Positions 23,801 through 37,783 of a DNA stretch of 64,000 bases are shown one piece after another. Location: the NCBI GenBank assembly GCA_040954595.2, contig CM082587.2:9424001-9488000 (forward strand), written 5' to 3'. How positions within the stretch are numbered: position 1 is the first letter of the stretch; every line of letters starts with the position of its first letter. Position numbers and translations under genes: made by a program. Below the pieces are notes generated by a model, which was not told the origin of the DNA, made no database searches, and saw only the letters and a list, made by a program, of their open reading frames with translations. This DNA comes from Balanoglossus misakiensis (Eukaryota > Hemichordata).

Positions 23801-26800
23801 GACAATTTTTGCATATTAGTTTATTTTTAGGGCATCACACGTTTGCTGTTTTAGGTCTGCAGAAAAGTTTGTCTCAAGAGAAGTGTGCCATTTCTTCTGA
23901 AGCAGTTACAGGGAAAACTAATTGAGTGCCTGGTTTGCTTTCAATGGGTTTATAACTTCATTTCCCCCATACAAGCATTGTCTGCTTGTTGGCTCGACCA
24001 CAGTCTCCCTATATATATATAGCGTTCTGGAAGTGGGTGGATTGTCACAATCTGGCACATCCAATCACAGCACGCTACATAAATATAGAAATCTAAGATG
24101 GCCCCTGCCAGATACCATATGTGTAACTGCGATATTGGCCCAAAAGATCGACAAACAATCTTTACACCTAAATTTCATGTCAAGGTTTCTTTCTGGGCAG
24201 CTTGAAATTTAGTGGGAGACTCAAGTCGATCTTAGCGAGCCGTTGCCTTCTTGAAGTTGTATATTAGTGGGTGGAAGATGACAAGATTACCTGTGCCGGA
24301 TCGTTTTACTGTGCACAATTTACATACACATGTACACAAATGCTTATTGATGTTGTCAGTCAGTGGGACAGATTTTACACTTAAATTCATCAATGAAGCT
24401 GGTATAAATGTGTCGAAAGGTCAACCACTGTAAGGGCATTTGTTGAATGGAAAACCATGCATGGAAATTTGTAGGTACATGAGGTCGCTGATGTACAAAT
24501 TGCAACTAATTATTGGATATGACTCCTGAGATGGGCTATTTATGGAGACCCTTTTACCAAGAACTGAAATTGTCTGGCCTCCCTAACTATAGCTTGAACA
24601 ACCTACAAAAAACAAGACTTATGGCGGCCGTGCCTTCTCCTATGCAGCCCCTAAACTGTGGAACGCACTACCTCTTGACATCAGGGAATCAACAAACCTG
24701 GAGACTTTCAAAAGAAAACTGAAAACTCATATGTTCGAAAGAGCATACAGTGTGGTTTAACCATGAGCGTCATTGGGCAAAATTTCTTTTTGGATTTTGG
24801 CGCTATATAAACTTTGTTGATTGATTGATTGATTGAATTGATACAAGCAAGCTTTATTTTGCATATATAGTAACTGAGATTTTGTGTGTTTCATTACAGA
24901 GTGCAGAAAATGAAGATATTGAAATGCAAACTAATGGAGAGGGTATGCCTGATTTTGAAACCTTAACTGCCAAATTTCACTTTGTTGACTTAGCTGGTTC
25001 GGAAAGATTGAAAAGAACAGGTGCAACTGGTGACAGAGCAAAAGAAGGAATTTCTATCAACTGTGGTCTTGTAAGTTTCCATTTGATCATATACTGTAAA
25101 ACACTTTATTTTCGTGAGTTGAAATTTTCGCGATATCGAGAGAGGCCACTGTTTCGTGAGTAATTTATCGCATTCTCTTATTTCATTCACTGCATCGGTA
25201 TCTTCAAAAAAAATTTACGCGACTTTTTATTTTCACGCTATTTTGGCTCGTGTATTTCGCGAAAATTTATTGCTCGCGAAAATAAAGTGTTTTACAGTAT
25301 TTTCTAAAAATTAACAGAGCATGGACAACAAGACTTTCTCTTTTAAATAGCTATCTGTCAATCCATGAAAGGATAGTGTCTGTCTACGTTTGATTTGTGA
25401 ATCTCCATGTCATGATAACACTTGTGACGTGATTACCTGAAAATAGAATAGGAATTGAGTCCTTTGGATCACTTCAAATGGCCACCCTGGGATTTTTGCC
25501 AATTCTGACAATGATGTGATTATTTTGAGGGATGGACATTTGAAGAACTCCAGCTATGGGGACTTTCCAACTGAACCATATCAGAGTGATGATGAAAGTG
25601 ACCTGACAGAGCATGAAGCAAAAACATTAAAAGAAACCCAACTGGAATACAAGGAATGCAAGGATCCCTTGTTAGATTAAAAAAAACACTTTTGTTTAGG
25701 AATGCCAAATATGAGATGATTATGCCAGTTCAGAGTTTGCGGTTACGCAAAAAAAGTTCACATTATACGCATAAGAGGTTTTTCACATGCATTTTCTGAT
25801 GGCTATGCATTTGACTGTATGCAAATATTGGTGTCAGTTATGAGCCATTTTTTGTCAGCAAAATGCCTTTCATCCGTTGTCTACCCAACAAAAATTGCAA
25901 CAAAAATTTAGCTTTGTTATCAAACCAGTGGTCTAGTCAATGATCACATCAATCCCTACAGACGTATGCAAAAAATTACCCTTGGTGAACTTTCTCTTTA
26001 AGAAACAAGCAAGTCAAAGAGGAGAGGTGACACAGCCATTTTTCATGCTCCTATTTTCTCTGACTGAAGGAACAAAAAGATATCATGTAATTGATATATT
26101 TTTAATTAATTGATATATAGTTATGTAATTGATATATAGTTACAGTAATGATATTTTTGTTTTCAGTTGGCTCTAGGTAATGTAATAAGTGCTTTGGGTG
26201 ATAAAACCAAGAAGGCAAGTCATGTACCATATCGAGATTCCAAACTAACAAGGTTACTACAGGATTCATTAGGTGGCAACAGGTGAGCAAAGGGTTATAA
26301 TTTGTACATTTTTTTTGTTAATATTACAAGACAGTATAGCTATAATTGGTGAAAACTGAAACTCCAGTTTTTAAAAACTTTGCTTGAGTTGGCCTTTATT
26401 TTACTTTAAAGCCACTTTTCTGATTACGTTGAACTAGTTTATAATATAGAGTATCACCATGGAGCTGTATTGGCCCCTAGGCCAATTGTTTTGGTAAATT
26501 GGCCATGGTAATATTCATCAGTATAATATTCTTTGCAAATTTTTCTTCCAGTTGTACATTAATGATTGCCTGTGTGAGTCCTACTGACAGAGATTTTATG
26601 GAGACCCTAAACACACTGAAGTATGCAAATAGAGCACGTAACATCAAAAACAAAGTTTCCATTAATCAAGACAAAAGCAGTAGACAAATATCAGCGCTCC
26701 GTGCTAAAGTACAAGAGCTGGAAATTGAACTTAATGAATATAGACAGGTAAGAACGAAACTACATTGATTAATTGTTACGTTATGAATATATACACTTTG

Positions 26801-29800
26801 ACATTGAAAAAAATAATTATGTTTATGAATGCGAACACTGTTGTAAATAGCCGCTTCAAAATGTCAGTCATTGTGTCCCTCTGCTCACAATTTCATGGGC
26901 CATTATGGTATTGAAATTGTAATGACAAAAGTAAAAAAAAAAAAAATTAAATTGTGCATGATTTAATAAATAAAGTAAGAGAAACAGCTACCACATGAGC
27001 TGAAAATTTAGGCCAGGTTTTTCCATGTTTTTGTTTGAAATTGCATCTTCAGTATATATTTAAGCAATAAAACACCCCCAGCCATGGTATACCACGAGAT
27101 TTTGACCAGTTCACGACATATACGCACGAGCGATAGCGAGTGCGTATATGGAGTTGAACTGGTCAAAATCTCGTGGTATACCATGGCTGGGGGTGTTTTA
27201 TTGCTATTATATTATGCCAGTATATTGAAACTTTGCATAAAACATTTTTAAAAGGCATTTTCTTTGACTATGATATATGACTGTGGTATATGGCTAATAT
27301 ATCACGGTCACGTGTCGTGTCTCGACCAATCAAATAGCGTGATTTACACCATCAATATACTGGTATAATATAATAAATTTTATAATATACCTCATGCTAA
27401 TACTGTGCCGTGATTCGCCAGAATCCGTCACGTGATAGGAAAATAGAATCGACTATGAACCGCTAGGGAAATAGCAGAAAAAATATAAACCAGTCACGTG
27501 ACCAGCGTGAGTGCGCAGACTCGGTCACGTCAATCAGCGTCACTTCGTCTGACACAATGGCCACCGCGGAAGATGTCGTCTGCCAACCTCAAGAGAAAAT
27601 TGCAAGATTTTCCCAGCTGTTAGCATGAGGTTTATTATAAAACACCTATAGCCTGGCCTATATTTGGGCCATAGCAGCCGTTTTTACCCCCTCGTGACTG
27701 TGAGTTACCAGAATCATATGCTATTTCCCTCGGCCTGCGGCCTCAGGAAATAGCATATGATTCTGGTAACTCACAGCCCCTCGGGTGTAATAAACGGCTG
27801 CTATGGCCCTCATGGCCAGGCAATAGGTGTTCAATATGAACATTTACAGTGAATTGGACAGTTTGCATGCCAATATTGCCTTTGGTACTAAGAACAAAAC
27901 TACTGAAAGTAAAACCAAACGTTATAGCTAATGTGAATTTATAAATAGTAATATATCTCAATATTTCTCACTGACTATAGGGGAAGAGACTCATCAATGA
28001 AGAAGGTGTTGAAGAAATTAATGATTTATTTCATGAGAACACCATGCTACAGACAGAGAATAATAATCTGCGTTCTCGTGTTAAAGCGCTTCAAGAAACG
28101 ATAGATGGTCAGACTGCTCGACTTTCAGTGGTACTAGCAGAGCAAGTCAGGCAAACTCTCTCTGCTGCAGGTAAGCTTCTAAAACAAGATCATAGCTGGT
28201 TTTTTTAAATGTGATGGTTTGAAATCAAAAGCAACTTATGTGAAAAAGCTTACTCAAGTGTTGACCTCAGTCAATGTTTCTATGCAATTTAGATTTAAAA
28301 AGAAACATAACTTTCCAGTTAAATATGTGCGCTGCCAGGAAATGTCATAATTATCCCAAAAAATCATCCATAATTAAAATGACAAAATGACAATTCAGTC
28401 TGCACGATAACCCCTCGATTAGGGCGTGTCTGGTACCAGTGATTTGATTGGCTGTTATCGAGTTATTGGCATGTTCGTCATCGTCAGACAAACCATTTTT
28501 TACATGGGTAGGCACAAATTTTCACGCATCAAGATCAATTATTTTTTTTACATTGCGTGAACAGTTTCTATCATAAATAGATATTTTTGTGAAATTTATA
28601 CGCAAACTAAATATTTTCGCAATGATTTGCGAATGCTGACAACCTCTGTACGCATACCAACCCATGCGCTTAATTCTGCCTACCCTACACACAAATGGTT
28701 TACACTTCCGCCATTTTCATGTCAACACAAGTACGCGGCACGAAGTGTGACAATTTCAAGGACTCTTGTCCTCGCACTGACCCACTTTCTGTTATACTTG
28801 GAACATCTGAAACTTTTTCTGATTTTTTTCTTCTATTTGGCGTGTTCTTGCCATGAAATGAAAGAAATGACTGTGAACCAGATTTGAATAGGTTCCTCAA
28901 ATAACCACTCAATGCATGCATACATACTGACTTTTTAAAACATGTAATTTTTATCCTAAATGGTTTACATGGAACACCATAGATATGACACCAAGCGAAT
29001 CATCTATCGAAACTAATTAACTCTCCAATGAAGAAAAACGAATGGAGAGAAAAAAAACGCTAGCCTAGACAAAAACGCCTACTTTGTAACCGCGCGCACT
29101 TGTCGATCGATCGTATACAACAGCGGCTGTGGACCCGGTTCTGGAGGCTCAGGTGAAAAACATGGCCCAAACAAGCAGAGTTATGACTGATCTGTGATTA
29201 AAAACATGCATTGCCATACGTTATCCTCTAAATTCCACCCGAACTAAAGTGTAATTAGCTAAGAACACGGAGGAGATACTTCCGTATTAGTCTGCCTCAC
29301 ATGAATGAGCAAATGATCTACCGTAGACAGACGCTCATTATGCATGACCTGCCACTTTCCACCAATAGACGCAGCTCTATGGTATCACATGACATTATTA
29401 TTGAGTTGATCTGCACACGTGAAAATTTCCCGCCATGTCACCAGACTTGACTTTTACGCCCATTTTTACCATATTGGGGCATATCTGCCAACGCAAAACT
29501 TTATGGGGAGTGACAAATGACATGCTGCATTCAAGAAAATAAAACTGGATTGGACAATGCGGCGCTAAATGCTCACATGACTGAAATCCGGCGTGTGTCA
29601 ATCAATGGTTTTTTATGGATGTCTTCAAACTCACGCGTTCCAAAACAAAATCTGGGTAGGCGGTAAACCGAGAGTGTTGCATTTTGAAGCTGAAAGATCC
29701 CTGGAGTAAACCATGTGTCGATGTAGGGGTTTGCACTCTCCTAATGGCTCAAACGTTCGAACAAAATGTACTCGAAAATAATAGCATTTTCTATATTTTT

Positions 29801-32800
29801 CCTCATATTTATATTATCCTACGGGCACATCTTAGCATTTGACAGCACATTTGACTATTTTGGAATGAAAGGTAATATCAGAAGGGCATATTTTTCATAC
29901 AAGATTGCCGATATGATTTTTAGACCAAAAAGTACAACATATCAAAGAGAGGCCTGTAAATCCCCCGGAAAATGCACTCTCTATTTGGTCACGCGCTGAG
30001 GAATCCTACGGAACCGGCAGCATCATAGGACCCGCTTACCGGGACAGTCCATGACTTCCCGAACACGATAGTAGCAGCCTTTTTTGCACAGAGGTGACGC
30101 CAAGACCAAGATTTTGCCCTAAAATTGACAAAATATTCGGATTTTGCCCAATATCGACTAACGTAAATTGGCTACATTTCTGCCGACAGCAAGCGCGCTC
30201 AGTGAACCCAGTTGACCTGATTTTCGTTTATTTATATACTGAGGTACGTTTAATCCACATAAATCGGCAATCCCGTCTTTAGACCAAAAAGTACAAATGT
30301 TGAAAGTCGAGAATGCTTCAAATTAAGGAATTTTAGCAACCTTAATTCAGAGTAAAAAAATATGTTTTGAAAAATGTATATTTAACAACAAATTACTGTA
30401 CAACGTTCGTCAGACATGCAGTCGACACCTCCCATCCTCATAATAGTAAAGTCATTCTCTAGTTTACGAGAAAACCGCAACTTAAATTCGCCAATATCGC
30501 TGGCTTTTGTTTACTTTCAATTACGCGCATGGATAACGCCTCTGTTGCGGATATTACCCGGCATTCATAGGTACCGGAAGTTGGGGCTATCGTGCAGACT
30601 GATTTGTGCCAGGTCTATAACTCTTGTTTTCGCTGGCTTTCTTTCCTTTTTTCTTTCTTTCTCGGAATATGGACCACCCACACAATGTTAGTAAATCTCT
30701 TTTCAAACTTGCAACCATTCCCCTTGAAGGTAACAACTGCATTTTTGCCAAAGACTTGGTCGAGGTCCTGTCTTTAGTTCATGACACTCCCAAACCCTCA
30801 GGTACATTTGGCCATACTCTGCCATACATGGGCAGGATCTATCTGCAGTGTCGATCTGCAGTGCTGATTGCCACTGCAACAAAATCAGGTACTTTCAGCC
30901 ACCAGAAACATCAGTTGATCAAAGAAAAGCATACCCAAATGGTTAGGACAGAAATTAATTGCGATTGATTGAAAACAGCCAAATAAAACCTCAAATCGTC
31001 TAGTAACATCTGACATCAGTGAACCCCAATGACCTGCACTAATACCCATACTGTACAGCCAGTAAGATCTATTTTGACGTAGTTTGGAGGTCATTTTTTT
31101 ATCTGATGAGCACTAATAATATTGCTATAACCATGTTTCAGCTAAAATTTCATTGATGGGAACGTGTTTACGCAATCTGATTAAAATCAGATGTAGGGAA
31201 CGGCGACTTGGTTTTTTTTATGCTGTCGCCTCACATTACATCTGACCAACTCTCAATGGAAATCCCGCTGAACTCTACAAGATTTACTGGGAATATAATC
31301 CAATCAGAAGGCGCCTTATAGCAAATGATAGGCAACCCACAATCACATGACCTGGCCCCTTGCGGTTGTTACCATGGAGCTACCACAGACATATATCCCG
31401 GGCGCGAGAGTTGAATCAGCGTGGGGAGAATGGTTTTGAGCCAGTTCAGCGTGACGACTGAACCTCTATATTCCACTGGTCAACGAAATGTATAAGACGT
31501 GGCAACAAGTCGCAGTAAAGTTGTTAGAGAATCGTTTACATTTATGTAAAGGCCGTCCCAGGGAGAGATTCTGTCGCCATGATCGTTTGTATACACCAGA
31601 GTGTACCGACCGACTGCATAGTGCACTGACTTGACTAGCTCTGCGTGCAGCAGGTCTGTGTGTTCCCGGTGTTACACGGACGTTAGAAGAAGTTAATCGC
31701 ATCATATTTGGGGTCGGTTGAAGTAGACAGGGAAAGGATTTTGCTTCGATAAAATCGAATTTCGACAGAAAAAGCTGCGGTCGGGCGTCCGGGTCCGGAC
31801 CGCAGACGCACCAGTTTTGTCTATGGGGCCTTATGCAGGGCTGTGGTGCGTCGGGAACACACAGACCTGAACGCGGAGCTATGACTTGACATTCCTTAGC
31901 CGAAGTTAGCGTTCTTTTTAAAAATCTGTCACATAAATTGTTTTGGGATACATGGCAGTGAAATTTTGGGTTATGTTTTATAAACTTTTACATGAAGTAC
32001 GTCATTTTCCCGACTGGCAGCATGACTACGAGGGCGAACATGACGACTTGTTAGGAGAGTTTATAAATGATCAACGACAGTTCATCATTTGTATATGGCT
32101 ACAGCTCGACGTTTCACTGCTCTGCGAAAACCACTCGCATACGATGACGCCAAACAAAGAAAGATATCATGGGATTACATGTAATTGTTCACAAGAGAAA
32201 GCCAATCTTTCGTATTCTGTGCGATACTCGAAGTCAACAACAACATTTCTCCCATCTCCCAGTGCAATTCTTTAGTCGGCATAACACGCAATCTGATTGG
32301 CCGGGTCGGAACGCGAGAGTTCAGCGGGATCTCCATTGAGAGTTGGTCAGATGTAGTGTGAGGCGACAGCATAAAAAAACCACGTCGCCGTTCCCTACAT
32401 CTGATTTTAATCAGATTGATATCTACCCCAACCAGAGTGACCAGTTCATCTGAAACTTTAACTGACCACATCCTATCCATGCCGACACTATAGTCACAGA
32501 TATTTCAGACCATTTTCCCGTTTATGCTCTTATAGAAAATACTCCTCAAAAATTACCATCTACATCTGATTTTAATCAGATTGGTGTTTACGCTGCAGTC
32601 GGTGCCAGTCCTGGTCCGAGACCGCAGACAGCTTGACACTTTTTTGCCCATGCATGTGTATGGCAGAGTAGGCACGGACACTCTCAGTATACTCGTGAGG
32701 GTATGACCTTCTAATGATTACGGTCTTCATGATCGATCTGGCATCGTTCAAGTCTGGTTGGTCAGTAATGTTTTAACTCTGGTACAAAAATTAAAGGCGA

Positions 32801-35800
32801 TTCAGCCAACAGGAATCATGATTTCAAATAAACTGATCAAATAAACCCTCTCCCCCCCACCACCATGTTTTGCTTCTCTTATTTTCCATACCCTTTTCCA
32901 TGGCACTGGTTTGTAGTCACCCAGTTTTGTGACATAGGCACACATTCTAATCAAATCGAGTAATTTATACTAATTATCACCATTGGGAAGGTGCTCCTCC
33001 TCCTAACAGTAGAGCCCAACCCACAAATGTCACGGAACCGATCATTGTTATTCCTTGCATAGTAAAAAGCAGCTTTAATTGGTCAAAACCAAATGGAAAT
33101 TCCTGTCATGGAAATATTAAATCATTCAACGTTAACCAAAATGTTCTCCAACTGGTGTACAGGTCTTGTGTTGAGAGTGTTCTTACTATTAACTTGGTCT
33201 TATTCCTTTCTACAGCTTTGTCACTTTTAACCTTTTTGTAAAACCTTTACTGTTGACTGGCATTGTTTTAAAGCCCCTGTAGCGGCCAAATTTCACATAT
33301 TTTTTCCACAAATATATTCCCTATCCTCTAAAATCCTCACCATTAAGCCATATTACTTGCTTTTGCATCAGTTTGTCATCTCTTGGCAACGCATACCACG
33401 ATAGTTGCGTACTGTTTGCATGGAGGCTGATTAAATCATTGGGCACCGGTTTAATACATAGCGTGTTCAAATTGCAACATGCAGTCACAATCGGGCATCG
33501 ATAAGGTGTTCATGTATACCAATCAGTAAGCTTATTTAGATGGACCAATTTAAGTTGGAAAATAAAATTATGAAAATAATGCAAACAAGTGGCAGCTATA
33601 GAGGCCTTAAGGTGGCATTGCATGAAACTGTCGAGACTTTTTCAGAGGCCTATTTCTCACCAAAGACAAAGTTAAACCCCCATAAACCATATATATTCTG
33701 GAAGCTGAGATTTTGAACTTTTGTTTGAGTTGCAAATATTATTGATCCCCGGAAATGGTGGCGATTTTGGGTGAAAAAAACCATTTTTTGATATTATGTC
33801 ATGAAATTTAAAATAGGTAAAAAAGTTGACCATGCATCATGCATCTTAATATGTCATTCGAAACTAGAGTACACGTGCAAAAAAACGGTAATTTTGTTTT
33901 GCGTTATCTGCTTCCATTGAGGAGTAACAGCATTTGAAAGTTAGATTTTTAGTAAAATTTGATCAAATTCACGGTGAGTTGTATTGAATCAGAGTTTATT
34001 CCCGCCAGGGACACTTTATCGACTAACAAAAATACCGTTTTGTTGGATGGGTCATACACAATCCCCAGTTAAAATTTATTCGGCCAACGCAGAGCGAAGC
34101 TATTTTCGTCTGAAGTTGTCAAGAGCAGCGAAAATGCAAACTGAGAAAAACGGCCATTTGCATTGTTGACACCTATTTGTTAAGCTGTGAACTCATTCAG
34201 AAAAGTGCTATTTTGGGGTGATTATGCACCATTTCCGCCAAGACGTATTAGTCAGGGTGTGGGTCAGTATAAGGCCTACCGATTTATGTAAAAAAGTAAA
34301 ATTTGGCAAAAATCACAACTTTTCATGCAATGCCACCTTAAGTTTTAAAGCATGTTAGCTGAGTCTAATGATAAAGTTTTGTATTTGTGGAAAGGCAAGA
34401 AATTAAATGCATGGTATCTTGAGGGTTAAACTGGTGGTTCAGTGTTGACTAGGACATTGACAATGACTTGTATGAATAAAATGTGTTATCACTTTTTCTT
34501 CACTTGATGCAGATGGAGATAATTCGCAGTTAACAAGTTTGATTGAAGAATACATCAAAGAAATTGAACAGTTAAGGTAAGAATGTTTTTAAAAAAAATG
34601 AAGATTTAAAGTTAGTGTGGTTATATCTCCCTTTAGAATACAACCGGTATTAACAAATTTGATTGAAGAAGTCAAATGTTTTAGCTGCCATTTAGTATAT
34701 AGCGATATGTCAGTTGGAGCTTGTGGCATCAGTCAGTGTCTGCATATTTTCTTATGCCTATGAACTGCAAAACCTGAATGGGCAGCATGCATCACCTGTC
34801 TATTTGATGTGTATATATGCATGGACTGCAGATGAGCTTTTGTTCCAATGAAATAGTCATTATCAAAATTATGCAAATTAGCTGAACAATGCAAACAATG
34901 TTAAAACTCAAATACTCAAGAACTTCTGGTAAACTGCTTTGTATATTGGTATTCATATAACTTAGGTAGACTTTATGATTATATATTCATTTTAGCTCAT
35001 GTGTGTGCATACAGGTGAGCTAATGTAGTACCTAATCATCATGTCAGATTGGCATTGCTCTGAAATTTATCATGCAAGTTACTAGGGATGATATTAGTCA
35101 TAGATAGTCAAATTGTGCTGATATATGCAGGATTTCATTTTTGGGCCAAATGTTGCCATTTTTGATCTATTTTTTTTACGAAAATCTTCTCAGAAACAAC
35201 TTGTTCCATTGCTTTGAAATTTTGTACGCAACTTCCTGGGGATGGGCTTAATCAAGGTTTCTCAAATTGGGGTGAAATTTCCATTTTGTAATTTTGTATG
35301 CAACTTCCTAGGGATGACCTTTAGTCAAGTTTGTTCAAACTGGGGTGAAATTTGCATATTTTTAATTTTGGAGCAATTTTTCCCGTTTTTGGTCAAAACT
35401 CATTTCGTGGTTAGGTCATGTCTGTATGCTCGCCAATTTCATCTGTATATGATTTTGATTCCAGTGCACACCCACATATGTGTTTCTGGATGGGTCAAAA
35501 TTCTGTTTGAGGTATAAACAGGTGTTGCAACTTGCTATGGTTATAGTTTGTTGTGTATACTTTTACATTCCAGAGCCAAAGTGATTGGGATTGAATTTGA
35601 AAATGCAAGATTGAGAAGCAGAAGTAGAAGTAGTCAAGGTGAATCACGATTATTTTGGAGTCCAAGCCATCCACCTTTGGCAAGTCAGGGTGATTTCTCC
35701 AAGAGGTAGGTGATTCTCCACAGAAATGTGGAATTGTGGCTGCTATGAATGCAGGACTGACATTAGGCGAACACTCCATTAAAACTCTCAGCTTCTGACC

Positions 35801-37752
35801 CAAACTTTCTTATCATTATCAGTGTGGACATAAGCAATTATAATACCAGCATGTTTTTAGGTCCCATTGGTATGTACCATAGGACCTTATGGGATCGGTT
35901 GCGTCTGTATGTATGTATGTATGTATGTATGGATGGATGAATGTCTGTATGTCCGTCCACATCAAAAACTTGAAAACCGCAGCGCGTATGACCTCGATAT
36001 TTGGTGTGTAGATGCAGGCAGGGCTGTAGATGGGAGTTTGTTCAAATGAAGTTGTCATTAACAAAAATATGCAAATTAGCTGGGAAAAGTGTGAAATTGG
36101 TCAAAACTCAAAAACTCGACAACCACTGGTCATATTGATTTGAAAATTGGTATGCATGTACCTTATGTCAACCTCAAAACAGTCCTGTATGTTTTGAGAA
36201 AATATTATCAATTTCCTATTTTTTATGCATTTTTTTTGTATTTTTCCATGTTATTGGTAAAAAATCTTCATTTCTGAAAGTGATGGGCTTACTTCTTTGA
36301 AATTTAGTATGAAGCTTCCTAATGGTTGTCTGAGTAACCATAGTTTTGTTCAAATTGTTGCAACATTTGCATATTAATCTTTACGGCCCTGATACGGGTT
36401 TTGCGGCCCGGGGTCGTACGGCGGAAGCGCCCGACCGCAGGGAGGGTGCGAATCGCCGTACGACCGAGGGCTGCAAAACCCGTATCAGGGCCGTAAAGGT
36501 TTTATCATATGCCTTATTGAACGATAATCTACAAGAAACTAATAAAATACACATTCTGTAATATTTTGGAATATAAATATTACGTGTAAGTCCGTGTTTA
36601 TCTATCGTTTTGAAATGATCAATCGCGTAGCATAGAGCCGTATTCCTCCAGTTCTTGCGGATTGATATGCACGATGTCATTTGTTTACATTCTATTGCAC
36701 GTGAGATATAGACGCGCTCGAACTCACACAGCCGAGCGAGAGCAAAACATTATTTCTTCGCGATGATCGACGCTGACAGTCACACATTAATCAGATCAAA
36801 GCATCAATTTTACTATTCATATTTCCAAATAAAGCTCTACAACATGCAGCGATTATGGAAGAGGATGTGATTCGGTAGCGGCATAGGACATACACACACT
36901 GCAAGTGCACTAGTCACTAACACCGCACCAGAAAAATTTAATTCAGAACGTAGCAACGACAACTTTCGAATCTCTTGCAATAAATACAAAACTAGATCCG
37001 GATATTGAACGCGTCTTCCAAATATGGTCACCGGGCCGGGACGTGATAAGCAAAAAAACTGCACGGATGTGTGGGCGCCTCTCCCCATGGGCACGTGAAT
37101 ATAGGCATATGATAATTATAATTTTGAGCAATATTTGCCATTTTTAGTCAAATTTTTTTCTTCTTTAAAACCGCATGCCAGATTGCTTTTCAATTTGGTA
37201 GGCATGTTCGTAGGGGTAACCTAAGTAATATGTTGTAAAAAACTGTGAAATTTGCATAAATGTGTTATCGGGGAAACTTTTGCAATTTTTGTCAAAAATT
37301 GTTTTCTCTGAAACCGCTTGTCATATTGCATTGAACTTTGGCAGCATGTTCCTTGTAGTGATTGAAGTAAGATATTGTACAATTTTGGTGATATTTAAAT
37401 ATTTGTGTTTTTGCCACTTTTGAACAAATATTTTCTGTGAAACTGCTTGTTGGATTGCTTTAAAATTTGTTTTTTTCTCTGATTGCTCTGAAATTTAGGA
37501 TATAATTTCATAACACATACATGTATATGTGCAACTTTTATTCAATTCTGATATCAGAAATATTCAATATTTAGCGAGTTTTTTTGTAAGTTTCTTTGTT
37601 TTTGGTTAGCAAATCTTCTCCTAAAGCATTTGTCCAGTTGTTTTTAAAGTTACTATTTCCAAGGAGTTGTTACCCCAAACTAAGACATGTTTACATAACT
37701 TTAATAGGCCAGCTGTTACAGAGACCACCAGCTATTAAATTTTGTCAGTGTG

Positions 37753-37783
<31 letters not shown>

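Larger units (their letters stand above)
31173..32583. mobile_element. Mutator-like (MULE-type) element with 9-bp target duplication, carrying foreign DNA
   Basis: GTGTTTACG flanks the element at 31164-31172 and 32584-32592. The ends are CAATCTGATTAAAATCAGAT and ATCTGATTTTAATCAGATTG, followed inwards by GTAGGGAACGGCGAC. A second inner copy of the long right end (about 150 bp) lies at 32270-32418. A fragment of a LINE endonuclease domain (32419-32561) sits between the two right ends. The long terminal repeats and 9-bp duplication suggest a Mutator-like element; this class call is an inference. No transposase was seen. Confidence 0.75.

Noticed and set aside
29766-29999. 77-codon frame with a signal-peptide-like N-terminus
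   Set aside because: Hydrophobic runs are expected in T-rich DNA. There is no supporting promoter, splice site or homologue that I recognise.
35819-36064. Frames of 60-90 codons with [14 protein letters not shown]-type wording
   Set aside because: The same peptide recurs at 38000-38446, 55549-55800 and 56183-56419 because it is the reverse translation of the GGTCCC-head repeat; no start, domain or splice support.
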